From contig CBDBKC010000033.1 in assembly GCA_965206655.1 (NCBI GenBank), positions 305,497 through 369,496 on the forward strand: a stretch of DNA of 64,000 nucleotides, given 5' to 3'. Numbering within the stretch: position 1 is the stretch's first letter; each line of letters starts with the position of its first letter. Shown piece after piece: positions 8,214 through 16,486 of the stretch. A program made the translations under genes and the position numbers. The notes beneath the pieces were generated by a model. It saw only the letters and a program-made list of their open reading frames with translations, was not told where the DNA came from and ran no database searches. Origin of the DNA: JAPPLB01 sp965206655 (GTDB lineage: Bacteria; Acidobacteriota; Terriglobia; Bryobacterales; UBA6623).

Positions 8214-10451
8214 ATGAAGAGCCCCTCCCCTCGATTCGTGCAGGTTGCAGTGCCTGTCCCTTTGGATCAGTCGTTTGCCTATCGCGTTCCGGAGGGTCTG
8301 GAAGGGCGGGTGACGGCCGGTTGCCGGGTCGTGGTGCCGCTCGGGCCGCGCAAACTCACCGGGGTCGTGCTCGGCGAAAGCAGCGATGACCCTGGCGAAG
8401 CGGCCCGTGAAATCACACGCTTGATTGAAGACCAGCCGGCTCTCAGCCGAGAGTTGCTCGACCTGGGACGCTGGCTGGCAGACTACTACTGCGCACCGAT
8501 TGGTGAAGTCCTGCGCACGATGTTGCCGCTTGCGGGCGAATCACGCAAGAGCAAGTTGGTGGGACTCACGCCCGAGGGGCTCCAGGCCGCAGAGCGGTTC
8601 GCGGCGTCGGAAAAGCCGACGGATCCGACTGTCCAGGTGTTGCGGGCGCTCGTAAAGCGTCCGTTGAACGAAGCGTATTTGAAGCACAAACTGCCCGGGT
8701 CGGCCGGCGTTCTGCAGAGCCTGCGCAAGCGGGGCTGGCTGGCTGTCGAGGACGTGATTGCTGATCGCGATCGGGTACGCGGCGACACTCCGGCGAACGG
8801 TGCGATCGTGCAGTCGGGGGAGATCATCGCGGCGCGCCGCCTGACGGAGGCGCAGGCAGAGGCGGTGGCAGCGATCAAAGCGGCCGTGGAAGGAGGTGGG
8901 TTTCGCACGCTGCTGTTGCATGGCATCACGGGCTCCGGCAAGACGGAGGTCTACCTGCGTGCGATCGAGCATGTTTTGGCCAGGGGGAAAAGCTGTCTGT
9001 TCCTGGTTCCCGAGATCTCACTTACGCCGGCCGCGGCGTCGGAGTTTTACGCCCGCTTCGGTGAGCAGGTTGCGATCCTGCACAGCGCCTTCACGGGTGT
9101 CGAGCGGTCAGGCCAGTGGCGGCGGGTTCGCGAAGGATCGTCACGCGTCGTCTTGGGGACACGCTCAAGCGTTTTCGCGCCGGTCGAAGATCTCGGGCTC
9201 GTGATCGTCGATGAAGAGCATGACGGCGGCTACAAACAGGACGAAGCGCCGCGCTACCACGGCCGCGATGTAGCCATCGTGCGGGCGCGTGCCGCGGGCG
9301 CAGCGGTCATCCTTGGCTCCGCCACGCCGAGTCTCGAATCGCGTTACAACGTGGAGCGCGGTAAGTACGATCTATTGCGTTTGCCGGAGCGTATCGAGAA
9401 TCGTCCGCTGCCTTCCGTTCGCATCATCGATATGCGGCAGGAGTTCGCGGAAACGGGTCGTCAGGATCTGTTCTCACGTGCTCTCGAGCAAGCGATCCGG
9501 CAGCGTTTAGAAACCGGGCAGCAGGTCATTCTGCTGTTGAATCGGCGCGGGTTTTCCTCGTTTGTAACGTGCCGCAGTTGCGGCGAGCGGGTCGAGTGCG
9601 TTAATTGCTCGGTCACGTTAACGCACCACCGCGGCATCAAGAAGTTGCTCTGCCACTATTGCGACTACTCGCAGCCCGTTCCGACGGCGTGCCCGAAATG
9701 CAAGAGCGAGTACGTCTACTTCGTCGGGAGTGGATCGGAGAAAGTAGAGGACCACCTTCGCGAGCACTTCCCGGAAGCGCGCGTCGTGCGCCTCGATCGC
9801 GACAGCGTGAGAGGACGTGGACAATATGAGGCCATCCTAAATGGGTTCCGTGAGGGCGCCTACGACATCCTCACGGGAACACAGATGGTCGCGAAAGGGC
9901 ACGACATGCCGAACGTTACGCTCGTCGGTGTCGTGTCGGCGGATATCGGACTCGGCATGCCCGATTTTCGCGCGGCCGAGCGAACGTTCCAGATCTTGAC
10001 GCAGGTGGCGGGCCGGGCCGGGCGGGGCGAGACGCCGGGCGAAGTCGTGCTCCAAACCTGGAACCCCGAGCACTACGCGATCCGGTTCGCCGCCGCGCAA
10101 GACTACGACGGCTTCTATGCCAAGGAGCTCCACTTCCGCCGCATGCTACGGTATCCGCCGTTCGTAGCGGCGGCGACGTTGACGGTACGCAGCCGCAAAC
10201 TCGAGGAGGCGTTGACCCTGAGCGGACGGTTGGGGCAGCACATCAAGGATTCTCCCGGCGTCCGAGTGCAAGGACCGGCCGCGGCGCCGCTGGCGAAGTT
10301 GAAATCCGAGTTCCGCTATCTGTTCTTGCTGAAGGCGCAGAGCCGCAAGTCGTTGGCGGAGGCGCTCCGGCGGGCGAAATCGTTCGCGCAGGAAAACCGC
10401 TGGCCCGCAACGGCGCTGGTGACGGATGTGGACCCGATGAGCTTGCTGTGA
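8214..10451 (+). CDS. priA: Primosomal protein N' (replication restart helicase)
   Basis: PriA is a 3'-to-5' DNA helicase that reloads the replisome at collapsed forks. The 745-residue product begins MKSPSPRFVQVAVPVPLDQS, the family's 3'-DNA-binding domain. Walker A is HGITGSGKTEVYLRAI (near residue 240) and Walker B is VIVDEEHDGGYKQ (near residue 333). The zinc-binding cysteines follow from about residue 453 (CRSCGERVECVNC, then CHYCDYS and CPKC). The C-terminal helicase motif GRAGRGETPGEV is present. The ATG at 8214 is chosen because the conserved N-terminus starts there; earlier in-frame ATGs overlap the opposite-strand remnant and encode nothing conserved. The length is normal. Confidence 0.96.
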   Translation: MKSPSPRFVQVAVPVPLDQSFAYRVPEGLEGRVTAGCRVVVPLGPRKLTGVVLGESSDDPGEAAREITRLIEDQPALSRELLDLGRWLADYYCAPIGEVLRTMLPLAGESRKSKLVGLTPEGLQAAERFAASEKPTDPTVQVLRALVKRPLNEAYLKHKLPGSAGVLQSLRKRGWLAVEDVIADRDRVRGDTPANGAIVQSGEIIAARRLTEAQAEAVAAIKAAVEGGGFRTLLLHGITGSGKTEVYLRAIEHVLARGKSCLFLVPEISLTPAAASEFYARFGEQVAILHSAFTGVERSGQWRRVREGSSRVVLGTRSSVFAPVEDLGLVIVDEEHDGGYKQDEAPRYHGRDVAIVRARAAGAAVILGSATPSLESRYNVERGKYDLLRLPERIENRPLPSVRIIDMRQEFAETGRQDLFSRALEQAIRQRLETGQQVILLLNRRGFSSFVTCRSCGERVECVNCSVTLTHHRGIKKLLCHYCDYSQPVPTACPKCKSEYVYFVGSGSEKVEDHLREHFPEARVVRLDRDSVRGRGQYEAILNGFREGAYDILTGTQMVAKGHDMPNVTLVGVVSADIGLGMPDFRAAERTFQILTQVAGRAGRGETPGEVVLQTWNPEHYAIRFAAAQDYDGFYAKELHFRRMLRYPPFVAAATLTVRSRKLEEALTLSGRLGQHIKDSPGVRVQGPAAAPLAKLKSEFRYLFLLKAQSRKSLAEALRRAKSFAQENRWPATALVTDVDPMSLL

Positions 10452-10528
10452 AGTCCTGAGGTCGACGGGACCCACGATGAGCCCGGTTACTGCTCGTCAG
10501 CGATCGTTGACGTTCAGGGTTCCGAACG

Positions 10529-11236
10529 TTAGGCTACGCGCTCGAAGAGGATGGCCTGCTCAACAGCCTCACGTCCAATGCCGTAGTCGACTACCAAGTC
10601 TCCAATCGACTCTCCGGCTTCGTATCGCGTAGTTAGTTCCGCAGTCGTAATGCAGCCCTTGGAGATCACAGGCCGGCCGAATGCGATGTAGGGGTCGATC
10701 AGTACGGCTCGGGGACCGCCTAGATTACTGCCCGACGTCGGCGGGTAGAAGTGTGTCGGCAAACCCTTCGCATCGTGCTGCAAGCGCTTGAGGTAGCTGG
10801 CGAGTACCTGCTCGATTACGAGCTGTCCACCCCGGGTGAGCTCGATGAATTTGCCGAGGTGGCTCATGAATAGACTGTCTTTCTCCATCAGTAGGTCCCG
10901 CCTAAGCAGCAGTCGCTCAATCCCGAGCTCGCTCTCGGCGCATTGGATGGCGGACCGAATGTCGGCGAAAGGTGTGTCCGTGCCAGTTCGCAGGCCTCGG
11001 AGGACAAAGGCCTCCACCAAGTTGTTGAAAGTTAGGTAAGGGGGTACCACCGCCGGGCCCTTGATGATCGGTGCACGAGAAAGCGAGTATCCAGCTTTTC
11101 GCCCGTTGGACGGGACAATCCAGGAGCGGATCGTGTTCCGTGGAATCTTTAGATATCTACTCGCCTCCGCGATCGAATACAGCGGCAAATCGCGGGGATC
11201 TGAGCCCCCGTACAAGTCCTTTGACTTCCTACGCAT
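10529..11236 (-). CDS. HTH plus DUF433 domain protein (antitoxin-like regulator)
   Basis: This 235-residue protein has an N-terminal helix-turn-helix of MerR/excisionase type (YSIAEASRYLKIPRNTIRSW, residues about 20-39). Its C-terminal DUF433 segment (IAFGRPVISKGCITTAELTT, then AGESIGDLVVDYGI) is a small winged-helix-like domain common in antitoxins paired with PIN-type toxins. No PIN-domain gene adjoins it here. The start at 11236 has AGGGGG five bases upstream; an ATG at 11263 would overlap the stop of the upstream ribbon-helix-helix gene as ATGA but has a weaker ribosome site. Either way the two genes form one operon. A DNA-binding regulatory role is inferred from the HTH. Confidence 0.7.
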   Translation of the reverse strand: MRRKSKDLYGGSDPRDLPLYSIAEASRYLKIPRNTIRSWIVPSNGRKAGYSLSRAPIIKGPAVVPPYLTFNNLVEAFVLRGLRTGTDTPFADIRSAIQCAESELGIERLLLRRDLLMEKDSLFMSHLGKFIELTRGGQLVIEQVLASYLKRLQHDAKGLPTHFYPPTSGSNLGGPRAVLIDPYIAFGRPVISKGCITTAELTTRYEAGESIGDLVVDYGIGREAVEQAILFERVA

Positions 11237-11259
11237 CGTAACCCCCTGCGGGTGAGGTT

Positions 11260-11463
11260 TCATTTCTTGCGTTCTGGTGTACGAAGCTTTAGGAATTCGT
11301 CCTTGATCAACTGTGCGATAGATTCTTGGACCAATGCCTTGGCGACCTCCGAACGGGTCTTGCCATGAATGCCAATTGCTACGAGATCGTCAAGGTATTC
11401 CACGACCTCATCACTCGGACGGATCGCAACCCTCTTTCCCTCTCCGGTACCTGATGTTCTCAT
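11260..11463 (-). CDS. Small ribbon-helix-helix DNA-binding protein
   Basis: This 67-residue protein has the pattern of an Arc/CopG-type ribbon-helix-helix fold: a short basic strand (GKRVAIRPSDEV) followed by two amphipathic helices (VEYLDDLVAIGIHG, RSEVAKALVQESIAQLI). Such proteins bind DNA as dimers and usually repress their own operon, often as the antitoxin of a toxin-antitoxin pair. The start at 11463 is preferred over the ATG at 11496 because GGGGTG lies just upstream and the fold begins there. The stop overlaps or adjoins the DUF433 gene, its operon partner. A set of repeats lies upstream (11509-11590) where an operator would be expected. Confidence 0.7.
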   Translation of the reverse strand: MRTSGTGEGKRVAIRPSDEVVEYLDDLVAIGIHGKTRSEVAKALVQESIAQLIKDEFLKLRTPERKK

Positions 11464-11508
11464 GACACCCCGAGCATAGCATAGATGCCGCCCCATAGTA
11501 ATGTCTGA

Positions 11509-11590
11509 TTGGTGTCCGACAACAAGCTTTGTGGCCGATATATCCGCTAATCGGTGTCACATTGGTACCACTTGGTTCCCACTTGGGTAC
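11509..11590. promoter_or_regulatory. Repeated TTGGT(N)CCAC motif, candidate operator
   Basis: Upstream of the ribbon-helix-helix gene the motif recurs five times in the same orientation: TTGGTGTCCGAC at 11509, TCGGTGTCAC at 11551, TTGGTACCAC at 11562, TTGGTTCCCAC at 11572 and TTGGGTAC at 11583. The last four are spaced 11, 10 and 11 bases, one helical turn, which is the geometry used by cooperatively binding ribbon-helix-helix dimers. No -35/-10 pair is obvious in it. The operator role is inference from position and spacing. Confidence 0.5.
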
Positions 11591-11769
11591 TTATCAGCGT
11601 CTATCTGGTAACTCCAATCCAAGCGCCGACACGAAACCCACGGACTCGCCGGAGCGAATCTACCAGTAAGACCCCCAACGTAGCCGGTTCGGCTCCTTTG
11701 TCCCTTGGTTTAGAATGTGATCCGTACACACCGCAGCGTGAGTGCGCGCGGAAAGCCATAGGAGAAAGC

Positions 11770-12102
11770 ATGTCGAGTTACTATCATGAGGACGATCTTG
11801 CCCGGTTCGGAGATATGGGCAAGAATGTTCCCGAGCTTTGGGAAAAGTTTCAGGCTTGGTATGGCGCCGTCTTCAAGGAAGGGGCGCTGAGCGAGCGGGA
11901 AAAAAGTCTCATCGCGCTCGCTGTCTCGCACGCTGTACAATGCCCCTACTGCATTGATGCCTACACGCAAGACTGCCTCCAGAAGGGTTCGAACCTCGAT
12001 CAAATGACCGAGGCTGTCCATGTGGCGTCCGCGATTCGAGGCGGCGCGAGTCTGGTCCACGGGCTACAAATGCGCAACGTGGCGGAAAAGTTGAGCATGT
12101 GA
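11770..12102 (+). CDS. Carboxymuconolactone decarboxylase-family protein, arsenosugar-type
   Basis: This 110-residue protein has the AhpD/CMD fold: helices around SEREKSLIALAVSHAVQCPY followed by C-x-x-C (C58 and C61 in QCPYCIDAYTQ), the redox-active pair of alkylhydroperoxidase-like proteins. The sequence resembles the CMD proteins that accompany ArsS in arsenosugar biosynthesis loci, and the next gene (7 bases on) is indeed an ArsS homologue, which supports that assignment. The start at 11770 has GGAGA a few bases upstream and matches the conserved N-terminus MSSYYHEDDLARFGDMGKN; earlier in-frame codons are not conserved-looking. The exact substrate of this small protein in the pathway is not known to me. 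Confidence 0.85.
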   Translation: MSSYYHEDDLARFGDMGKNVPELWEKFQAWYGAVFKEGALSEREKSLIALAVSHAVQCPYCIDAYTQDCLQKGSNLDQMTEAVHVASAIRGGASLVHGLQMRNVAEKLSM

Positions 12103-12109
12103 GGTTAAG

Positions 12110-13149
12110 TTGACGCAGAGTCTTCTTGGACGCGACCACGCGCTGGCGTCGGCGGGCGAACAGTTGCGTGTGCTCAACAACCCGGTCTTGTCGCACCGGC
12201 CGTTTGATGAGGCGCTGGAGGGTTCTGGGCTCCATCCGCTGACCTCGACGGGCATCGAAATCCTGCAGGTAAACGTCGGCAAACTGTGCAATCAGACTTG
12301 CAATCATTGCCACGTGGACGCGGGGCCGGATCGCACCGAAGTCATGACACGCGAAACGGCGGAGTGGTGTGTTCGGACGCTTGAAAGCACCGAGATCCCC
12401 ACCTTGGACGTTACGGGCGGGGCGCCGGAGTTGAATCCACAGTTTCGCTTCCTCGTCACCGAGGCTCGACGCTTAGGCCGCCATGTGATGGACCGCTGCA
12501 ATCTGAGCGTTCTGTTGCTGAACTCGCAGAAAGATCTCGGGGAGTTCCTGGCGCGGCACACGTCGAGATCGTCGCAAGCCTCCCTTACTTCATGGCCGCC
12601 AACACCGATGCGCAACGCGGCGAGGGCGTGTTTGACAAATCGATTGAAGCGATCCGTTTGTTGAACGGCCTCGGCTATGGCCAGGAAGGTTCGGGCCTCC
12701 AGTTGAACCTCGTCTACAACCCCGTGGGCGCGTTTCTTCCGCCGCCCCAAGCTGCGATGGAAGCGGATTTCAAGCGTGAGTTGCTGAGCCGCCATGACGT
12801 CGTTTTCAACTCCCTCTACGCGATCACGAACATGCCCATCAGCCGCTTCCTGGAGTTTCTGCTGCGCACGGATAATTACGACCGCTACATGCAGAAGCTG
12901 ATTCAGGCCTACAACCCAACGGCGGCCGCGGGTGTGATGTGTCGCAATACGTTGTCGGTTGGGTGGGACGGCGCTCTCTACGATTGCGATTTCAACCAGA
13001 TGCTTGATCTGCCGGTGTCGTTTGGATCGCCGGCGCACATCCGTGACTTCGTGCTTGACCCTCTCGACAACCGGCGCATCGTAACCGGGCAGCACTGCTA
13101 CGGCTGCACGGCCGGTTCCGGTTCCAGTTGCGGCGGCGTGACGGCCTGA
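12110..13149 (+). pseudogene. arsS: Radical SAM protein ArsS, frameshifted
   Basis: The N-terminal part carries the radical-SAM cluster motif C-x3-C-x2-C (GKLCNQTCNHCHVDAGPDR, C60, C64, C67) and the glycine-rich VTGGAPELNP. The C-terminal part has the cysteine-rich ArsS tail (MCRNTLSVGWDGALYDCDFN, then GQHCYGCTAGSGSSCGG). ArsS is thought to build the ribosyl-arsenic carbon skeleton of arsenosugars from SAM and methylated arsenic. The two parts are in different frames: reading breaks at about 12552-12562 (after EFLARH) and resumes one frame back as HVEIVASLPYFMAAN, as expected if one base is missing. The start is a TTG at 12110 with GAGG six bases before it. It could be a real mutation or an assembly error; no arsM is nearby. 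Confidence 0.85.
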
Positions 13150-13185
13150 CTTCACGCCCTGCCACTCACGCTGTATCCTTTTTGC

Positions 13186-14400
13186 ATGCCGGACAACGAA
13201 GAAGCCCTAACCGCTTCGTTCGAGCAGCTTCGCGACTGCTACCGCCGGGAACTGTTCGACGAGCAACTTCCTTTCTGGGACCGCTTCGGGATCGATCACG
13301 AGTTGGGCGGTTTCTGCTGCTCGCTTGACTACGACGGGACCCGCGTCAACGAAGAAAAGTTCGTCTGGTTTCAGGGTCGCGGGCTGTGGGTCTATAGCTT
13401 CCTTTACAACCACCTGAAAGCCGATCCGGCCTATCTCGAAGTTGCGCGCAAGACGAAAGACTTCCTGCTTGCCCACGCGCCGCAGCCAGACGGATCGTGG
13501 GCGTCGAGCCTTTCGCGCGAGGGACGTCCGCTTGCCCCCGAGAGTGATTTCTACGGACGTTACTTTGCGATCGAAGGGCTGTACGAGTACAGCCACGCCG
13601 CCGGTGACGAGCAAGCCCACGACACCGCGCTCGCTATGTTCAAGGATTTGTTCCGGCGGGAGGCCGCCCGGGATGCCGGCGGCTCCCTGACCCAGGGGTT
13701 CTGGATGGTCAATGTAAACATCGCCCGCCAGATCCTGGAACGGGAAGCCGACGTCGAAGTCGCGGCTATCGCCGACGAATCCATCGATGCCGTCATCCAC
13801 AAGCACTTCAATCCGGACATCGGGTTGAACAACGAGAACTTGAACCGGGATTTCACAAGATCAACCGAGGAGGCGACGAGGTCCAATCTCGGCCATAGCG
13901 TGGAAACACTTTGGATGGTCATGGAAGAAGCTCGCCGCCGGGGTGACGCCGGGTTGCGGGAAATCTGCGCCGAGCGCATTCAGCACCATTTGAACGTTGG
14001 TTGGGATTGGCTCTACGGCGGTCTCGCCATGTGGATCAACGTCGATCAGGGCGGTTATGAGTGGCCGGTGGAGAGCGTGCCCGGAACGGACCTCGAATTC
14101 CGGTCCGTCGGCGAGTACAACTACACGAAGAGCCTGTGGGCCCTGGACGAAGTGCTCGTAGCCTGTTTACTGATTTTGGAGCAAGGGAACACGCTTTGGG
14201 CGCCGCGGTTCGTTGCGGAGGCGCAGAAGGTGATCGACGAAAAATTCTCGATGAAGGAAGCCGCGGGTCAGCCTACCTATGTTCTCTTCTCGGATCGGCG
14301 AATCACGCGCCCGGCTCGCTCAGTTCGGCAGGATAACTACCACCGTTTGCGCGCGCTCATGATGAACCTGCTGACGCTGGAGCGGCTCGCTCGCTGTTAG
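13186..14400 (+). CDS. AGE family sugar epimerase/isomerase
   Basis: This 404-residue protein matches the N-acylglucosamine 2-epimerase family, an (alpha/alpha)6 barrel that interconverts sugars at C2 (for example GlcNAc/ManNAc, or cellobiose by the bacterial branch). Family-like segments are FWDRFGIDHELGGFCCSLDY, VWFQGRGLWVYSFLYNHL, the aromatic/arginine stretch FYGRYFAIEGLYEYSHA, and SNLGHSVETLWMVMEEA with the catalytic-type histidine. The length is normal. It has no signal peptide, so it is cytoplasmic. It is convergent with the GntP permease gene, whose stop is 5 bases beyond its own. The substrate cannot be assigned from sequence. Confidence 0.85.
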   Translation: MPDNEEALTASFEQLRDCYRRELFDEQLPFWDRFGIDHELGGFCCSLDYDGTRVNEEKFVWFQGRGLWVYSFLYNHLKADPAYLEVARKTKDFLLAHAPQPDGSWASSLSREGRPLAPESDFYGRYFAIEGLYEYSHAAGDEQAHDTALAMFKDLFRREAARDAGGSLTQGFWMVNVNIARQILEREADVEVAAIADESIDAVIHKHFNPDIGLNNENLNRDFTRSTEEATRSNLGHSVETLWMVMEEARRRGDAGLREICAERIQHHLNVGWDWLYGGLAMWINVDQGGYEWPVESVPGTDLEFRSVGEYNYTKSLWALDEVLVACLLILEQGNTLWAPRFVAEAQKVIDEKFSMKEAAGQPTYVLFSDRRITRPARSVRQDNYHRLRALMMNLLTLERLARC

Positions 14401-14405
14401 CGCTT

Positions 14406-15767
14406 CTATTGCAGCGGCATGATAACCGCCAGAATCTGGGTGATAACAAGGCCCGAGATGCCCATGATCGCGAGTAATGGGGTCCAGGTCTGGAGCGCTT
14501 CCATCTCCGTGAAACCGGACATCTGCTTATAGACCCAGAAGCCACTGTCATTCATCCACGAACCGACGAGTGAGCCGGAGCCAATCGAACAGGCAATATA
14601 AACCGGATGAAAACCGGGCGGCGCCGCGATGATGAGCGGCGCCATGATGGACGAAACCGTGATCATCGTTACAGTTCCCGACCCTTGAGCGACCTTGATC
14701 AGCGAGGCGAGCAGGAAGCTGAGCAGCAGGAAGGGAACCCCGAAATCTTGAGCCAACTCGCCCAGCGTCTTCCCGACCTCCGCCTTCACCAGCATGCCGC
14801 CGAACGAGCCGCCGGCGGCCGTAATAAGGATGATCAGACCGCCGCTTGCAAAGGCGATCTCGACCGGCTTGGCGAGATCCGCAAGGCTATAGCCTTTCTG
14901 GCTCGCCAGCAGGTAGAGCGAGATTGCCGCGGATAACAGCAGCGCGAAATTGGGGTTCCCGAGAAACCCCGTCAGCCCGGCGAGAGGACTGCTCTTGTCG
15001 ATCGCGTTGACCGCTGTGTTCGACGTGATGAAGATCACCGGCAACACGATCGGCAACATCGACATGAAGAAGCTGGGCAGTCGGCTTTCTTCGGCTTTCG
15101 CGAGGCCTTCGAGCTCATCCAGCGTCAAGCCCGGTGTTTCCCGCAGCGGAATATCGAGGGCTTTGTCCCGGTTCTTTGCGAAAAGCCACCCTACGATCGA
15201 CATCGGGAGGCCCACCATCGCGCCGACCAGAATCATCACGCCCAAGTCGAAGTCAAGAGTCGCGGCCATTGCCAGCGGTCCCGGGGTCGGTGGAACGAGG
15301 CTGTGCGTTACCGCGCCCCCGGCGCAGATCGCCATGACAAACAGCACGTAATTGCGCCCCATTCGCACCCGCATCGCGCGCGCCAGCGGCACAAGCAGAT
15401 AGAAAACCGTGTCGAAGAACACCGGCACGGAGAGCACATAGCCGCTGCTGAGAAGCGAGAGCGAAGCGTGCTTCTCGCCCAAAGCCCTCACAAAGACCCG
15501 CACGATCTTGTCGGCGGCGCCGCTCTCCATCAGGCATTGCCCGATCAGCGCCGCAAGCGCGATGACGATGCCAATGCCGCCACAGACACGCCCAAACGCG
15601 CCGGCGACCTCGGGCATCACATCGCCGAGACCAACGGTCGACGACAACAACCCCACCGTCGTGGCCGCCGTAATCAAAGCCATGAAGGCGTTTATTTTCA
15701 GGCGAATGATGAGGATGAACACGACCGCGATCGCGATCACCAAGACAACCAGCGGATGGATCTCCAT
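14406..15767 (-). CDS. GntP family gluconate-type permease
   Basis: This 453-residue inner-membrane protein has about 12 hydrophobic segments. It begins MEIHPLVVLVIAIAVVFILI and contains SGYVLSVPVFFDTVFYLLVP, GGAVTHSLVPPTPGPLAMAA and QGSGTVTMITVSSIMAPLII, all characteristic of the GntP family of proton symporters for gluconate, fructuronate and related sugar acids. The ATG at 15767 is preferred because the conserved N-terminus starts there; an ATG six codons earlier would add only MLRFPA. It stands convergent to the AGE-family gene. The mannonate-dehydratase-like gene far downstream (51135) suggests hexuronate use in this organism, but no direct linkage is seen. Confidence 0.92.
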   Translation of the reverse strand: MEIHPLVVLVIAIAVVFILIIRLKINAFMALITAATTVGLLSSTVGLGDVMPEVAGAFGRVCGGIGIVIALAALIGQCLMESGAADKIVRVFVRALGEKHASLSLLSSGYVLSVPVFFDTVFYLLVPLARAMRVRMGRNYVLFVMAICAGGAVTHSLVPPTPGPLAMAATLDFDLGVMILVGAMVGLPMSIVGWLFAKNRDKALDIPLRETPGLTLDELEGLAKAEESRLPSFFMSMLPIVLPVIFITSNTAVNAIDKSSPLAGLTGFLGNPNFALLLSAAISLYLLASQKGYSLADLAKPVEIAFASGGLIILITAAGGSFGGMLVKAEVGKTLGELAQDFGVPFLLLSFLLASLIKVAQGSGTVTMITVSSIMAPLIIAAPPGFHPVYIACSIGSGSLVGSWMNDSGFWVYKQMSGFTEMEALQTWTPLLAIMGISGLVITQILAVIMPLQ

Positions 15768-15924
15768 GGCGGGGAATCTTAGCAAGTCGCGTCGGGTGTG
15801 TCTACCCGGTCAACGAGCGCCTGGCCAACGAGCGCCGCCTCATCCCGGGCGATCAATCCGCGAATCGCTATAAGCTGAGATCCCGACGAATTCATCTATA
15901 CTAAGACCCGGAGGAACGTGAGTC

Positions 15925-16257
15925 ATGTCGGAAGACCATAGCGGGACGAACCTCATTTGGTTCTTGACGGGAGCGGCGCTCGGTGCGTCGGTGGCGTTGC
16001 TACTTGCTCCCCAACCGGGCAAAGAGACCCGGGAGTTTGTCAAGCGCCGGGCCGTCGACGGACGCGAAGCCCTCGCCCGCGGCGGGCGTGATGCCCTCGA
16101 TCGTGGCCGCGATCTTTACGAAAAAGGCAAGGAACTCGCTGATGAAGCCGGCGGCGCTATCGAGCGCGGGAGAGAACGCGGCAAAGATGTCATCTCCAAA
16201 GTAAGAGCCCGCGTGACACCCGAGGACTCCGGGGAGACGGCGAACGAGCCTGTCTAG
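15925..16257 (+). CDS. YtxH domain-containing small membrane protein
   Basis: This 110-residue protein has one N-terminal membrane segment (LIWFLTGAALGASVALLLAP, residues about 10-29), immediately followed by QPGKETREFVKRR, the YtxH/gas-vesicle-like signature (LLxAPxxGxETR). A long charged helix follows with repeating R/E/D/G residues (DALDRGRDLYEKGKELADEA). Such proteins are envelope or stress associated; the mechanism is not known. A GGAGGAACGTGAGTC leader before the ATG gives a good ribosome site. It is a single gene. Confidence 0.85.
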   Translation: MSEDHSGTNLIWFLTGAALGASVALLLAPQPGKETREFVKRRAVDGREALARGGRDALDRGRDLYEKGKELADEAGGAIERGRERGKDVISKVRARVTPEDSGETANEPV

Positions 16258-16273
16258 CTCCACATTCTCGGAG

Positions 16274-16319
16274 GGTAGCCACCAAACCGCGCGCGCGGCT
16301 ATTCCTCTCGCCGGCTACC
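16274..16319. terminator. Possible hairpin after the YtxH gene
   Basis: GGTAGCC (16274-16280) and GGCTACC (16313-16319) are complementary arms enclosing the self-complementary CCGCGCGCGCGG (16287-16298). The stem could fold in RNA just after the YtxH stop. There is no immediate T run (TTTTT comes only near 16335), so a rho-independent terminator is doubtful. Confidence 0.3.
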
Positions 16320-16382
16320 ATCGGCGCTTACGCTGTTTTTCTGTGTTGCATTAGTGGCGATGCGCTCGGGTACTCACCTGTC

Positions 16383-16424
16383 TTGACTCTTCTGGGCATC
16401 GTTGGTACGCTGCCGGACAGGTGG
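16383..16424 (+). promoter_or_regulatory. Candidate promoter and ribosome site cut off from its gene by the IS
   Basis: TTGACT (16383-16388), 17 bases, then TACGCT (16406-16411) form a moderate sigma70-like promoter. AGGTGG (16419-16424) lies at ribosome-site distance from the ATG in the target duplication at 16432. Before the IS1595-type element inserted, these signals would have served the small membrane-protein gene that now begins at 17473. Confidence 0.4.
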
Positions 16425-16435
16425 ATACTCCATGA

Positions 16436-16468
16436 GGTGGGGTATCCACTTGACTCAGGTGACCCCAA
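16436..16468 (+). repeat. Left inverted repeat of the IS1595-type element
   Basis: These 33 bases are identical to the reverse complement of 17437-17469. The key features are the GGTGGGGTATCC end and the internal TGACTCAGGTGACCCC. Confidence 0.93.
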
Positions 16469-16486
16469 GATGTAGTATGCGGCCTC

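Noticed and set aside
12304..13155. Long reverse open frame (283 codons) opposite arsS
   Set aside because: The forward strand shows radical SAM and cysteine motifs; the reverse product has none.
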